This document shows, piece after piece, positions 1-9,217 of a DNA stretch of 64,000 nucleotides. Below the pieces are notes generated by a model. The model saw only the letters and a program-made list of their open reading frames with translations. It searched no databases and was not told where the DNA came from. Made by a program: the position numbers and the translations under genes. Within the stretch, counting starts at the first letter, position 1. The number at the start of each line of letters is the position of its first letter. The stretch comes from Calditrichota bacterium. Lineage in GTDB: Bacteria > Electryoneota > RPQS01. The stretch is taken from positions 62,001-126,000 of the forward strand of contig JACJWA010000003.1 in the NCBI GenBank assembly GCA_020637395.1, written 5' to 3'.

Positions 1-372
1 ACTGAAATGTAGCCTCGCAACCCCCTAAAGTCAATTCAAAACATAGTCTTAAGATTATTCGAAAGTGGAATGTGGCGATTGCGCCGCATCTCTCGACCCG
101 ATCTGTACTTCGGCCCTATCGGTGTTATACCCCGCTTCATAACAGCTTCATCTGATCCCTTCATGAATCTGCAAGCCCATCGCGACGCGCGCCTCTCAAG
201 AATTTCTGCTCAGGGTCTGCAACCTGTGGCCGGTTGATGCTGTCTCATGTTGTAGATAACAGCCACGGCCATGCGCGATCTGACGCGGGACCCATGATCG
301 CTTTGCCTGGCTAACAAGAAACCCCCGACTTTGACACCGGTCGGGGGTTTCGTTTTTCTATGTCTTCCTGTC
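1..372. other. Left-edge region without a recognised gene
   Basis: I see no supported gene here. A 57-codon plus-strand frame starts at an ATG near position 70, but it has no ribosome site and no recognisable product. The end of the region holds a hairpin terminator at 318-351. No tRNA-like cloverleaf or known RNA motif was noticed. Confidence 0.5.
318..351. terminator. Rho-independent terminator, bidirectional
   Basis: A 12-bp perfect stem (318-329 with 340-351) encloses a 10-nt loop. It is followed on the plus strand by GTTTTT and on the minus strand by TTGTTAG. It lies just past the stop codon of the minus-strand lipoprotein gene and probably ends that transcript, and possibly a plus-strand one entering from the left. 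Confidence 0.8.
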
Positions 373-2037
373 CTATCGGGACACGTGCGAGGCTTCCTTG
401 GCAAGATGCGGGGGCGGATCCGATACGAACAATCCGCCAGGCGGCGCCAACTGTATTGCTCCTCCCGGAAGCACTCTGAACTGCACGACCTCCAAGGTCT
501 GGTCTCTGCCCAGCGTGCGGTCAAAGGTCTCCACCGACGTGCGATTCACCACGCGGACATTAAACGTCTGTTGCGAAATCTCATTGCCGCAATCCGACCA
601 CCAATCCACCCACACCGTGTAGTCGCCCACCGGTGCCGTTTGCCAAAAAATATTCTCCGGCGTTCCGTTCTCGTAGTTGCCGCAGAGATTATCGCGGTCC
701 AATTCTCCGCCCGTTGCGGTCTGCGAGTGACCAAAGTAGCAGCGCTCGCCCGAAGGTTCGTACACCCAGAGATCCAGGTCAATGGACTCCGTGTTGAACC
801 ACTGCAAGGTAATTTGCACTTCTCCTGTTCCCACCGGAACTGAAGCGTCCGGTTCGCAATGACAGCGGCCCGCCGCGGGTGCCGCAATCGAACCGTCCGT
901 TATGAATCCGTTCCAGTTCGCCGCGCAGCTTCCTCCTCCGTCCCACACCCTTCCGGATCCTTGGGTCACCGTGATCGTACGCATTTGATAACGCCACGTG
1001 CCATCGTTCGCGCGCTGCTGCATACAGATTGTGTAGAGGCCTTGCGGCACATAAAGCTGTATAGACTCACGCATCCCGAGAAGACTGGAACCACTCATGG
1101 CGTGCAAGCCAAGTTCGGGGATGTAGGATTGATCCTGTGCCGGATAAGCCAAGGTGTAACTCTCCACGCACAACGATGTGATGTCCGCAGAACCATTTTC
1201 CAAGTCAATGCATCCCCATCCGCCGGAATACCCCCCGGGCGTCGTGCGAACCGCTGCAAACCAAACCGAGAGTTCATAGGTCTGCGCCGTGATCGTTCCG
1301 GAAAACTCGTCGTAAAGGCCCGCAAAACACTCCAGTTGGCTTGTCGTCGGATTGATACGGTACAGACTGACTTCCTTGTTGGCAACGTCAGCGCCGTCCA
1401 GAAGAGGCACAGTGACCTCGACGGGATAGTTGAACACAAATCCGCCCGGAGTGCAGCGATAGTAGTTGGACACGCGCGTTTGACCCGGAGGGGGGGCCGC
1501 AGAGGCTGTTGTGTCCCGGGAAATCGAAAAGACCATGGCCGCAGTCTGGCCATGTTCAGAAAGCGGCACCGCACCTTCCGGAACATGAATGCTCGCACCG
1601 TAGCGTGTTGTAATGGTTCCTTGTTCCGTGCTGCGCACGACGCCGGAGGCGGCGTCCGCATTGGTTACCGTCAGGTCTTGCTCCGCGGATGACGATCTGC
1701 CCAGGCGATCATATCCCACCACCCGCAAATCGTAGTCGCCGTCGGCAATCGTTTCGCTGTTCCATTCCCAAACACTCGAAGGACTGCTGGCCGCAGGATT
1801 CGGATCCGTGTACATCGCCACTTCATCCACGAAATACACCACTCGATCCAACGCGTCGTTGTTCACATCATGCCCGAAAACCTCTACCCGCACCATGCCG
1901 CTCAGTTCTGTGCCCGCACCGGGGTTCAGAATAGTCAACGTCGGATTGCCGTCCTTCGGCTCGGTCGGCTCTTCGTCACAGGCGGTGATGACAATCAGCA
2001 ACGGCAGCATGCACATTGCAAGAAAAGTACGTCGCAT
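373..2037 (-). CDS. Secreted lipoprotein with Ig-like and YfaP/DUF2135-like domains
   Basis: This is a 554-residue predicted lipoprotein. The N-terminus is a signal peptide ending in a lipobox with Cys at about residue 20 (VITAC), followed by acidic residues, so it should sit at the outer membrane. Residues 30-125 look like an Ig/bacterial surface domain (the NPTLTILNPGAGTEL stretch). A middle region carries a ZU5-like segment (GTITTRYGASIHVPEGAVPL). The last 130 residues resemble a YfaP/DUF2135-type beta-sandwich with LDLWVYEPSGE and GDYTVWVDWW. The ATG is preceded by AAGGAG six bases upstream. A terminator follows at 318-351. The cellular role is unknown; the domain calls are by eye. Confidence 0.85.
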   Translation of the reverse strand: MRRTFLAMCMLPLLIVITACDEEPTEPKDGNPTLTILNPGAGTELSGMVRVEVFGHDVNNDALDRVVYFVDEVAMYTDPNPAASSPSSVWEWNSETIADGDYDLRVVGYDRLGRSSSAEQDLTVTNADAASGVVRSTEQGTITTRYGASIHVPEGAVPLSEHGQTAAMVFSISRDTTASAAPPPGQTRVSNYYRCTPGGFVFNYPVEVTVPLLDGADVANKEVSLYRINPTTSQLECFAGLYDEFSGTITAQTYELSVWFAAVRTTPGGYSGGWGCIDLENGSADITSLCVESYTLAYPAQDQSYIPELGLHAMSGSSLLGMRESIQLYVPQGLYTICMQQRANDGTWRYQMRTITVTQGSGRVWDGGGSCAANWNGFITDGSIAAPAAGRCHCEPDASVPVGTGEVQITLQWFNTESIDLDLWVYEPSGERCYFGHSQTATGGELDRDNLCGNYENGTPENIFWQTAPVGDYTVWVDWWSDCGNEISQQTFNVRVVNRTSVETFDRTLGRDQTLEVVQFRVLPGGAIQLAPPGGLFVSDPPPHLAKEASHVSR

Positions 2038-2097
2038 TTCAACTCCTTACAGGTATTCGTCCCTTTCAGAGCAAATGCCGTGCGAAACTCTATCCAA

Positions 2098-2130
2098 CAA
2101 AAAAACGGGGCAGCCACACTAGCTGCCCCG
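2098..2130 (-). terminator. Rho-independent terminator after the 2157-3317 gene
   Basis: A 9-bp GC-rich stem (2106-2114 with 2122-2130) reads into a run of seven T on the minus strand (2099-2105 as A on plus). It lies 27 bases past the stop of the minus-strand barrel gene, so it very probably terminates that transcript before the lipoprotein gene downstream. Confidence 0.88.
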
Positions 2131-2156
2131 CTCGCATTTCTGCGAAAGTGCTTGTC

Positions 2157-3317
2157 TTATTCCTTGTCGAAATTGATCTTCAGCGACGCGCGCGTGAAGA
2201 TCATGTCGTCGTAGCCCGACAGGAAGTTCGGACCATAGCCGAAGAACGACGGATGAAGAGTCACATCACCCTGGAAACGATTCCAGCGCATCGTCGCGCC
2301 GACGTACAGGTCAGTCACGCTCGACGAATACTCCGGCTTGCCCAGCTCGGACTCTTCGGTCACGCCGCGCCAATCGCGCTCGGCACCAAAACGGCCCCAC
2401 AGCCACTGGAAGAGCATGGACTCAACGCCCACGCGCCAGAACAAGTCACTCTGGGAATCAGTCGTTTCGTCGCCGCCGTCCGGCTTGAACGTCTCACCCA
2501 TGCTGCGCAGTCCAATTTCGGAAATCACGAGCAGGTTTTCCTTCGGCGTCCAGTTGTTGCCCAGACCCAGGCGGAACGTCGAGGTGCTGTATTCATGCGA
2601 GGCATCGCCAAGCTTGGCGTTGTCCGTGTGCATGCCAATTGCGAGGCTCGGAACAATCGTGTACTCGTCATTGGCCATGTGCCAGTAGCGGCCAGCCAAC
2701 ATGATGTCGCTCGCGCCATCAGCTTCGGCCAGCGTGCTGCCGCCGTGGTCCACGGTGTAGGAACCCGAGCGGAAGCCCAACGACACGTCGAGCTTGTCTT
2801 CCAAAGCCGTCAAGCCGAGCAGCAAGCCGAATTCGCCGTACGAATCGTCAATGTCGCCGCCGTCGGAATCCGTCACGTAGGTTTTACCGGCATAGTGCAA
2901 ACCGAGGCCGACCAGCACGGCGCCCATCGGACGACCGTAGGTCACGTTCAGCTTGTTGTAGCCACCGTCCACCGCGTCCAACCCGGCCAACTGAGCGCCG
3001 GCCAGCATGCCGTAGTTGCGGTGATTCAGGTTGTCCACTGCGAGTTGCAGAACGGAAGCTTCCGAACCGAAATCGAAGTTCACATAGGCCTTGTGCAGAC
3101 CGTAGGGAGCTGAACCGCCGTACGCTTCCAAACCCGCCTGCATGCCGTAGTGCTTGATCAACTGCGGCCACACCGTCGGATTGTAGGCATCGCGAACGAT
3201 GTAGTTGGTCTCTGAACCACCGAGGCCGATCAAGCGGGTGACCGTCGCGTACGACGTCATGGGAACGGCCACGACCGCCAAAACAAGGGCGGTCAAAAAG
3301 ACTTTACGAAGAGTCAT
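2157..3317 (-). CDS. Predicted outer-membrane beta-barrel protein
   Basis: The protein is 386 residues with a clear Sec signal peptide (MTLRKVFLTALVLAVVAVPM, cleaved near SYA). The mature part alternates polar and aromatic residues in short strands and ends in a hydrophobic strand (ASLKINFDKE), as in outer-membrane barrels. The start at 3317 was chosen because it opens the signal peptide and has AAGGAG eight bases upstream; the frame is open for another 36 codons, but those look non-coding. The gene is monocistronic, with its own terminator. I do not recognise a family, and a porin-like or uncharacterised surface barrel is the most I can say. Confidence 0.8.
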   Translation of the reverse strand: MTLRKVFLTALVLAVVAVPMTSYATVTRLIGLGGSETNYIVRDAYNPTVWPQLIKHYGMQAGLEAYGGSAPYGLHKAYVNFDFGSEASVLQLAVDNLNHRNYGMLAGAQLAGLDAVDGGYNKLNVTYGRPMGAVLVGLGLHYAGKTYVTDSDGGDIDDSYGEFGLLLGLTALEDKLDVSLGFRSGSYTVDHGGSTLAEADGASDIMLAGRYWHMANDEYTIVPSLAIGMHTDNAKLGDASHEYSTSTFRLGLGNNWTPKENLLVISEIGLRSMGETFKPDGGDETTDSQSDLFWRVGVESMLFQWLWGRFGAERDWRGVTEESELGKPEYSSSVTDLYVGATMRWNRFQGDVTLHPSFFGYGPNFLSGYDDMIFTRASLKINFDKE

Positions 3318-3753
3318 GTACTGTTTCTCCTTGGTTTCCTGTTGCGGAACTTGCGCAAATATAGAACAATCTAAACCGAAATGCAAGGCATTTTTCTGTT
3401 CTGGACTCCATATGGGCGTCCGCAATTACTTAGATAGTCAATACCTTATGTTCGTTGCAACCATGTGTCATGTTTCACAAACCGGCAATTTTTCCCAGCA
3501 TTCGAATCTCGAAAAATAATGAAAATACTCGATTTATCCACATATCCACAGGGTGTTGCATGACCAAAACCGCTTCGACCAATTCCCCGTAATCCCCCGC
3601 TTCTGTAGCCTCGTTAATCATTGTCAAGGAGGCACCGCCGCCGACTTGTGTCCTCTTTGCCTCTCTTTTGGTTTCCCTCACAAACGGCACATCCTTTGCG
3701 CACTCTCACTCCGTATGTTTCGAATACCTTGAACTTTCCACCCCCCTGACAAG
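3318..3753. other. Intergenic region between divergent genes
   Basis: The 436-base spacer separates the minus-strand barrel gene from the plus-strand response regulator, so it should hold both promoters. It contains two overlapping DnaA-box-like 9-mers at 3534-3550, one of them a perfect TTATCCACA, beside an AT-rich stretch. No gene is supported here. Confidence 0.5.
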
Positions 3754-4125
3754 ATGCAAAAATGCTTGGTGGTTGATGACGACCGGGGCATGCTTGACAT
3801 GCTGGCTCAATGCGTGACCGATCTGGGATATGAACCAATTACGGCTGAGGACGGCGACCAGGCGTTTTCCGCCTTTCGCCAGCATCATCCGGTGCTGGTA
3901 ATCTCCGACATCCACATGCCAAACCGCAACGGGCTGTTGTTGCTAAAGGACATCAAGGAAGACGATCCAACCGTCCCGATTATTCTAATCACGGGCTGGA
4001 TGCACTACAAGGCCGCCCTGAACACCGCTTCGCCGCGCCCTGACGCGCTGCTGGAAAAGCCCTTCGCCCTGGATCAGCTCAGGAAGACCATTGCCGACCT
4101 GCGCGTGGAGAGCTCCGCGGCATAA
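3754..4125 (+). CDS. Stand-alone response regulator receiver domain
   Basis: This 123-residue protein is a single CheY-like receiver domain. The acidic pair D8-D9, the phospho-acceptor D52 (VISDIHMPNRNG), the switch T80 (LITG) and the conserved K102 (LEKPF) are all in place. There is no DNA-binding or enzymatic output domain, so it probably acts by protein-protein contact, as CheY or Spo0F do, on an unknown kinase elsewhere. No histidine kinase lies next to it. The ATG has no clear Shine-Dalgarno sequence. A strong bidirectional terminator follows at 4171-4198. Confidence 0.92.
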   Translation: MQKCLVVDDDRGMLDMLAQCVTDLGYEPITAEDGDQAFSAFRQHHPVLVISDIHMPNRNGLLLLKDIKEDDPTVPIILITGWMHYKAALNTASPRPDALLEKPFALDQLRKTIADLRVESSAA

Positions 4126-4170
4126 CATCGCGAGTAAGCCGCTCCCTGTGAGAACGGCCTCGAAATACAA

Positions 4171-4198
4171 GAAGCCCGATGCTTTCGCATCGGGCTTC
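4171..4198. terminator. Bidirectional terminator between convergent genes
   Basis: A 12-bp perfect stem (4171-4182 with 4187-4198) has a TTTC loop, followed on plus by TGACTTTTT and on minus by TTGTATTTC. It sits between the plus-strand receiver gene and the minus-strand subtilase and can serve both. Confidence 0.9.
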
Positions 4199-4220
4199 TG
4201 ACTTTTTGGAAGAACTCCAG

Positions 4221-7200
4221 CTACTTCAGGAACAGGATCTTCCGAGTGTCGAGCGCATGGCCCTCGGCCTCCAAGCGCGCGAAATAGATGCCTGTGGCCA
4301 GTCCCGTTGCGTCAAACTGGATCGTCTGAGGTCCTGCCGCGCGAAGCTCATCCATAACTGTGGCCACTTCGCGGCCTGTGATGTCGTACAGCCGCAGAGC
4401 CACCCGACTGGTCTGCGGAACGTCAAACCGGAACGTCGTGCTCGAGTTGAACGGATTCGGGTAGTTCTGATGAAGCACAAATTGCTCCGGCAGCGGTGCG
4501 CCAGAATCGTCCGCCGATGTGATGTAGTCCGTTGTGAAGCGAATCGAGCGACCCGCGCGCACCGGAGCGGCACCCGGACCATAGAAGAGCTGATATCCGT
4601 ATTGCAGTCCGACCGTACCGTCCGCGTTCTCGATACCGACGGAGGCTTCAAGCCGGCCCGTGTACTCGCTGTACAAAATGTCTATCACGCTGTTGCCGTC
4701 GTCGCTGCCATTCACTGCCGGGTCATAGAGATGAACCTGGAATGTCGCGCGGCCCGAATCAAAATACTCAGGCACATCGTCCCACTGAATGATCGCGCGA
4801 CCATTCGCCGCATCATAGTAGTACCACACTCCTCCGCCGTTCTCCGGGCGATAGTCCTGATAGAACACGGCGATGTAGTTGTCCGGTGCACCAGCCACGG
4901 GAATCGGCCAACGGCTCCAGTCGCTTGACCCCGTCGTACCGACAGCAACATGACCGTTTGCGCAAACTGAGATCACACTTTCCGCCGCGCCGTAGAATAC
5001 AAGGTTGAATGGCAGCGAAAACGTGACACAATTATCGCCCGTGAGATTCAGATTCTGGCCAAGGCCTTCTGTCAGTTCCACCCAGTCGAACTCAGGGCCG
5101 CCGAAATCCAGATCGTCATAAGCATAGTAGCCATAGGCATCCGGACCGGTCGGACCCACAAGACCTGAATAGTCAAGATCCACATAGATTGTGTCCAGAG
5201 CGGGAGTCAAGGTTGGTGTGATGCTTTGCGTCGCATAGATCTCGACATTCTCGCCAATCACGAATTCCTGCACGCCTGTGTGCATCACCGGAAAACTCGT
5301 GTATCCCGTGGCGTCCGTGAACACGCTCTGTCCGCTCAGAGGATGCCGCACCTGAATATCCGGCACAACCACTCCTTCGGGATCGCGAACGTTGAAGATC
5401 GCGGTCGTGCCTGCCGTGATGGACATCGTCAAGTCTCCATCGTCCACCTGTCCGGCAACGATGTTGATCTGGCGCTCGACTGTGCCGTAGCCGAACTTCT
5501 CATACGAACCAATGTAGGTACCCGGCCTCAGGAAAAGCGAGTACTCGCCCTGCGCATCCGTGTACACATCGCTCGCACCTTCGACGCGGAGCCGGACATT
5601 CGCGAGTGCCTGGCCACCCGGATTCACGGTCACCGTTCCCGCCACGGAACCCATTGCACCCATGCCGTTTCCAATCGCAGGCAGCATGCGCAGTTTTCCA
5701 AAACCCCATGTTGTGTCCGCACCCGCATCACCTGCATCCAGCGCACCGTTTACCAACACTTGATAGACTTCTTCGGGAGTGATTCCCGGAAATGCCGAGT
5801 ATATCAGGGCAAGCGCACCGCCGACGTGCGGTGTTGCGCCGCTCGTGCCGCCGATTGTTCCTTGATTGCAGACGCAGGAAATGGACTGCACGCTCGTCGG
5901 CGCCGCAATGTCCGGCTTCAAGAGTCCGTGATTGCCATTGTGATAGGGATAGTCCTCAAACTCGTCGGGATACTCACTCGGCGAATCTTCCGGCCCGCAC
6001 CACGGACTGCGCGGATGCACGCAGATGTCTTCGCGGGACCAGCCCGACGGCCCAACGCCGCTGGGAGTATAGAATGTACCGTTGGCGTTGTATCCCGCGA
6101 CCGCTACCACCGAACTGACTCCGCCCTGCTGATAATGACTGGCGGTCATCGAAGGCGGAGGGCAATTTGAGGGCGCCGCGCACGACAAGGGCCGCGGATT
6201 GCTCGTGCTGTCATTGCCCGTGGAGTTCGAGTGTACTATCCCCGCCGCAAGCTCCATCTCCGATACCCAGCGATGCGCCACGTAGTTCGGGCATTCGCGA
6301 ATCTGGCTGTTGTCGCATTCGCTCTGCTTGAAACTCAAGCTCGCGGAAATTACCTGCACGCCCATCAGAATCGCATATTGACTGCCTTCGAAAACTGATC
6401 CCTGCGTCAGATAGCCGCGCATCACCAACAGCTTCGCGCCGGGCGCCATGGCAATCGTATCGCTCGCCGAGACTCCTACATTCGAGCAAATCACCGAGGC
6501 CGTGCGCGTGCCGTGGCAGGAACCTTCGCCGCTGCTCACATCATTGGTGTTGTCGTCGAAATTCCAACCATAGAAATCGTCCACGTAGCCGTTGCCGTCG
6601 TCATCTATGCCGTTCTGTTCTTCGACGTCCAACGATCCGTTGCCGTTCAGGTCTTCGCCGGGATTGAACCAGATGCGTCCGTCAAACTTCGCGCAACCGT
6701 CAAAATTCACTCCCGAGTCCTTGTGTCCGACCAATACACCTTCACCGCGCGCTCTGAATTGCGCCCAGACTTCCGGCGCCTGCGTTTCAATCACGCCCCA
6801 GCCATTGTCCAGAGTATTGTCATAGACGGGATCATGCGTGATGTAACGAATCTCCGGAAAGTCTTTGGCCAGAGCTTCAATCACCGTTGCGGACGCGGTC
6901 AAGCGAATGGCATTGACAATCCACAGCGGCCGCAGCAGCGAGACGTTGCCGCTTTTCTGCTCCGCGCTCAAATACTCCATGACATTCGGGCTCATTTGCG
7001 CGAAACGCTCTTGCAGCACGTTGACCACATACTCCCGGCGCGGACCCATCGGCAGCGCGCGTGCTTCGGGATACACCTCGTCCATGGTCAATCTGTTTTC
7101 CAAAAACACCAGAACGGAAATTTTTTCGCCTTGCTGTGTGTCGGACAGGAACTGCGGCAGGAGCGGAGAGAGCTCCGCAGCACTTCCGATGACCGTGCCG

Positions 7201-7235
7201 AGGCACAGCACAAGTACGGTGATGATCGTTCGCAT
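4221..7235 (-). CDS. Secreted subtilisin-like serine protease with T9SS sorting domain
   Basis: The protein is 1004 residues with a signal peptide (residues 1-20), an inhibitor-like propeptide to about 150, an S8 subtilase domain, a carboxypeptidase-regulatory-like domain near 545-620, a long beta-rich region, and a C-terminal type A sorting domain with NYPNPFN ending in KILFLK. The catalytic triad is visible as D173 (HKDSG), H241 (SCHGTRTAS) and S465 (GGTSGATPH), with the oxyanion-region Asn in HSNSTGN. Between D and H lies an acidic NGNGSLDVEE/DDDGNGYVDD segment likely to bind calcium. The start at 7235 opens the signal peptide with AGGGG upstream; the frame is open 27 codons further. It is probably exported by T9SS and attached to the cell surface. 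Confidence 0.93.
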   Translation of the reverse strand: MRTIITVLVLCLGTVIGSAAELSPLLPQFLSDTQQGEKISVLVFLENRLTMDEVYPEARALPMGPRREYVVNVLQERFAQMSPNVMEYLSAEQKSGNVSLLRPLWIVNAIRLTASATVIEALAKDFPEIRYITHDPVYDNTLDNGWGVIETQAPEVWAQFRARGEGVLVGHKDSGVNFDGCAKFDGRIWFNPGEDLNGNGSLDVEEQNGIDDDGNGYVDDFYGWNFDDNTNDVSSGEGSCHGTRTASVICSNVGVSASDTIAMAPGAKLLVMRGYLTQGSVFEGSQYAILMGVQVISASLSFKQSECDNSQIRECPNYVAHRWVSEMELAAGIVHSNSTGNDSTSNPRPLSCAAPSNCPPPSMTASHYQQGGVSSVVAVAGYNANGTFYTPSGVGPSGWSREDICVHPRSPWCGPEDSPSEYPDEFEDYPYHNGNHGLLKPDIAAPTSVQSISCVCNQGTIGGTSGATPHVGGALALIYSAFPGITPEEVYQVLVNGALDAGDAGADTTWGFGKLRMLPAIGNGMGAMGSVAGTVTVNPGGQALANVRLRVEGASDVYTDAQGEYSLFLRPGTYIGSYEKFGYGTVERQINIVAGQVDDGDLTMSITAGTTAIFNVRDPEGVVVPDIQVRHPLSGQSVFTDATGYTSFPVMHTGVQEFVIGENVEIYATQSITPTLTPALDTIYVDLDYSGLVGPTGPDAYGYYAYDDLDFGGPEFDWVELTEGLGQNLNLTGDNCVTFSLPFNLVFYGAAESVISVCANGHVAVGTTGSSDWSRWPIPVAGAPDNYIAVFYQDYRPENGGGVWYYYDAANGRAIIQWDDVPEYFDSGRATFQVHLYDPAVNGSDDGNSVIDILYSEYTGRLEASVGIENADGTVGLQYGYQLFYGPGAAPVRAGRSIRFTTDYITSADDSGAPLPEQFVLHQNYPNPFNSSTTFRFDVPQTSRVALRLYDITGREVATVMDELRAAGPQTIQFDATGLATGIYFARLEAEGHALDTRKILFLK

Positions 7236-7306
7236 AAGGGTCCCCTGCCTGAGCTTTGTTTTGAGACAAAATGGCATATCGTCGCAAAGATTCCTATATT
7301 CGAGCC

Positions 7307-9217
7307 ATGAAAGCAATGTTCAGAGATCCGTGGTTCTGGCTGATCGCCGCGCTGGCCGTCGCGCTGCGCGTCTGGCATCTATTGCATGCCATGGGCAGCC
7401 CGACCTTTCTGGCTCCGGCTGTGGATCCCCTGTGGTATCATCAGGCCGCCGAGCGTGTCGCGCACGGTGCCTATGGTCCGTGGCCGCTTTTTCGCGCGCC
7501 GCTCTACCCCATTCTGCTCGGCTGGACCTACAAGCCCGTCGCCAATGATCTGCTCTGGGCGCGCATTCTGAACATTTTACTGCAAACCGCGGCGCTCGCA
7601 GTCGTCTATTCCACCGCGCGCGACTACTTTGGAACTCTCGCCGCGCGCATCGCAAGCCTGTTCTTCGCCGTCAACGGCATGCTGATTTTCTTCAGCGGCG
7701 AAACTCTTTCCACAAGCCTTGAAGTCTTGCTGGGGGCACTCTGCGCACAAAGCGTGCTCGCGCTCTCCAAGTCGCAAACTCCGCGACATGCCGCGCTGGC
7801 CGGAGTTATCTGGGGACTCGCCGCGATCACACGACCCAATTTCCTGCTCGTTGCGCCCGTCGCGCTGCTGTTTGCGTTGAGGCGGCAAAGTCTCACGCGC
7901 TCCGGTGCTGCTGCGTTGGCCGCTTTGCTTCTGCCAATACTTCCGGTCACCATTGCGAACTTCTCGCTCGGAGGTGAACCCGTTCTCATCGCGACTCAGG
8001 GCGGAGTGAACTTCTGGATCGGAAACAATCCGTCCGCGGATGGCATCACCTCTACGCTTCCCGGCGCGGATCGCTTCTGGACCATGGAGCAGGCTAAAGA
8101 GCTTGCGGACCGCACAAGCGGGAGAGACCTTGCCCCGGGCGCGTTGTCAGATTTCTACTATGAGAAAGGGCGCAACTATGTGAGCGAACATCCGCTCGAC
8201 GCACTCAAACTCATGGTACGAAAGTCGAGCCTGTTTTTCAATCGCTTTGAAGTTTCCAACAACAAACACATCAGCTACTTTGCGGCGCAAACACCCGGAC
8301 TGCTGATTCTGATTCTGCTGAACTTCGCGCTTCTGCTTCCCTTTGCAGTCACGGGTCTTTGGGCCGCGCAGAGGTCTGAGAGTCGCTTGCTCTGGAGTCT
8401 TGTGCTGGTCTATGCGCTGAGTGTGATTCTCTTCTTCATCGCCAGCCGCTTCAGAATGCCGGTCGTTCCGTGGCTCACTGTGCTCGCTGGAGCGGGTGTG
8501 GCTGCGATGCTCAAGCTTCGAGGAGCGCGGCTCGCGATTTCTGCAATGGCCGCCGTGGTCGTGCTGCTGCTCACTCTCAGCAATCCCTATCGCGCACACG
8601 AAGCTCCCGAGTCTTCCGCGCGCTATATGGAAGGGAACGCGTATCTTGCTCTGGCAAACTATGATTCCGCGCAAGTCTGTTTTCGCGAGGCCGCGAACAA
8701 TCCGGAATTGCGAAAACTTGCCACTCTGAATCTCGGCGTCGCACAACAGCGCGCGAAGCACGAAAATGAGGCTCGCTTCACGTATCTCAAACTGCTGCGC
8801 GATTTCCCGGACTATGCTCCCGCCTTCAACAATCTCGGCAGCGCGTGTGAAGCCGTCAAGGACACCGTCTCAGCTCTGGACGCCTATCGCCGCGCGATTG
8901 CGCTTGACCCTGCGATGTCCGACGCGAAAGAAAATCTTGCGAAACTGCTGCTCGAACTCGGCAAGCACAAACTCCGCTGGGGTGATTCGTGGGGCGCGCA
9001 GGTTCCCTTGAAAGAGAGCATCGCCGTTCTGCCCACCGCCTCAGGCTACTATCACCTTGCCGTCGCCCATGGACAATCCATGGAATATGATCAGGGCGTC
9101 GAAGCCCTGGCGCACGCTCTGGAACTTGATCCGTCCTACGATCCCGCCGTCACTCTGAAACGTCAGCTTGAACTTGCTCTAACTGGCGTGAAAGTTCCGC
9201 GGCCTGAGATAAAGTAG
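7307..9217 (+). CDS. GT39/PMT-like membrane glycosyltransferase with TPR tail
   Basis: This is a polytopic membrane protein of about 636 residues. The N-terminal half resembles the PMT_2/ArnT glycosyltransferase group: a first hydrophobic helix, then a periplasmic loop with an acidic residue (PAVDPLWYHQAAERVA) and several further helices to about residue 420. The C-terminal 200 residues carry tetratricopeptide-like repeats (YMEGNAYLALANYDSAQVCF; FNNLGSACEAVKDTVSALDAY). It would transfer sugars from a lipid carrier at the periplasmic face; the acceptor is unknown. The ATG at 7307 was preferred because the helix begins there, but 7271 and 7316 are possible and none has a good ribosome site. It converges on and overlaps the next gene by 68 bases. 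Confidence 0.8.
   Translation: MKAMFRDPWFWLIAALAVALRVWHLLHAMGSPTFLAPAVDPLWYHQAAERVAHGAYGPWPLFRAPLYPILLGWTYKPVANDLLWARILNILLQTAALAVVYSTARDYFGTLAARIASLFFAVNGMLIFFSGETLSTSLEVLLGALCAQSVLALSKSQTPRHAALAGVIWGLAAITRPNFLLVAPVALLFALRRQSLTRSGAAALAALLLPILPVTIANFSLGGEPVLIATQGGVNFWIGNNPSADGITSTLPGADRFWTMEQAKELADRTSGRDLAPGALSDFYYEKGRNYVSEHPLDALKLMVRKSSLFFNRFEVSNNKHISYFAAQTPGLLILILLNFALLLPFAVTGLWAAQRSESRLLWSLVLVYALSVILFFIASRFRMPVVPWLTVLAGAGVAAMLKLRGARLAISAMAAVVVLLLTLSNPYRAHEAPESSARYMEGNAYLALANYDSAQVCFREAANNPELRKLATLNLGVAQQRAKHENEARFTYLKLLRDFPDYAPAFNNLGSACEAVKDTVSALDAYRRAIALDPAMSDAKENLAKLLLELGKHKLRWGDSWGAQVPLKESIAVLPTASGYYHLAVAHGQSMEYDQGVEALAHALELDPSYDPAVTLKRQLELALTGVKVPRPEIK

Noticed and set aside
70..243. 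57-codon plus-strand frame at the left edge
   Set aside because: It has no ribosome site, no similarity that I recognise, and ordinary non-coding composition.
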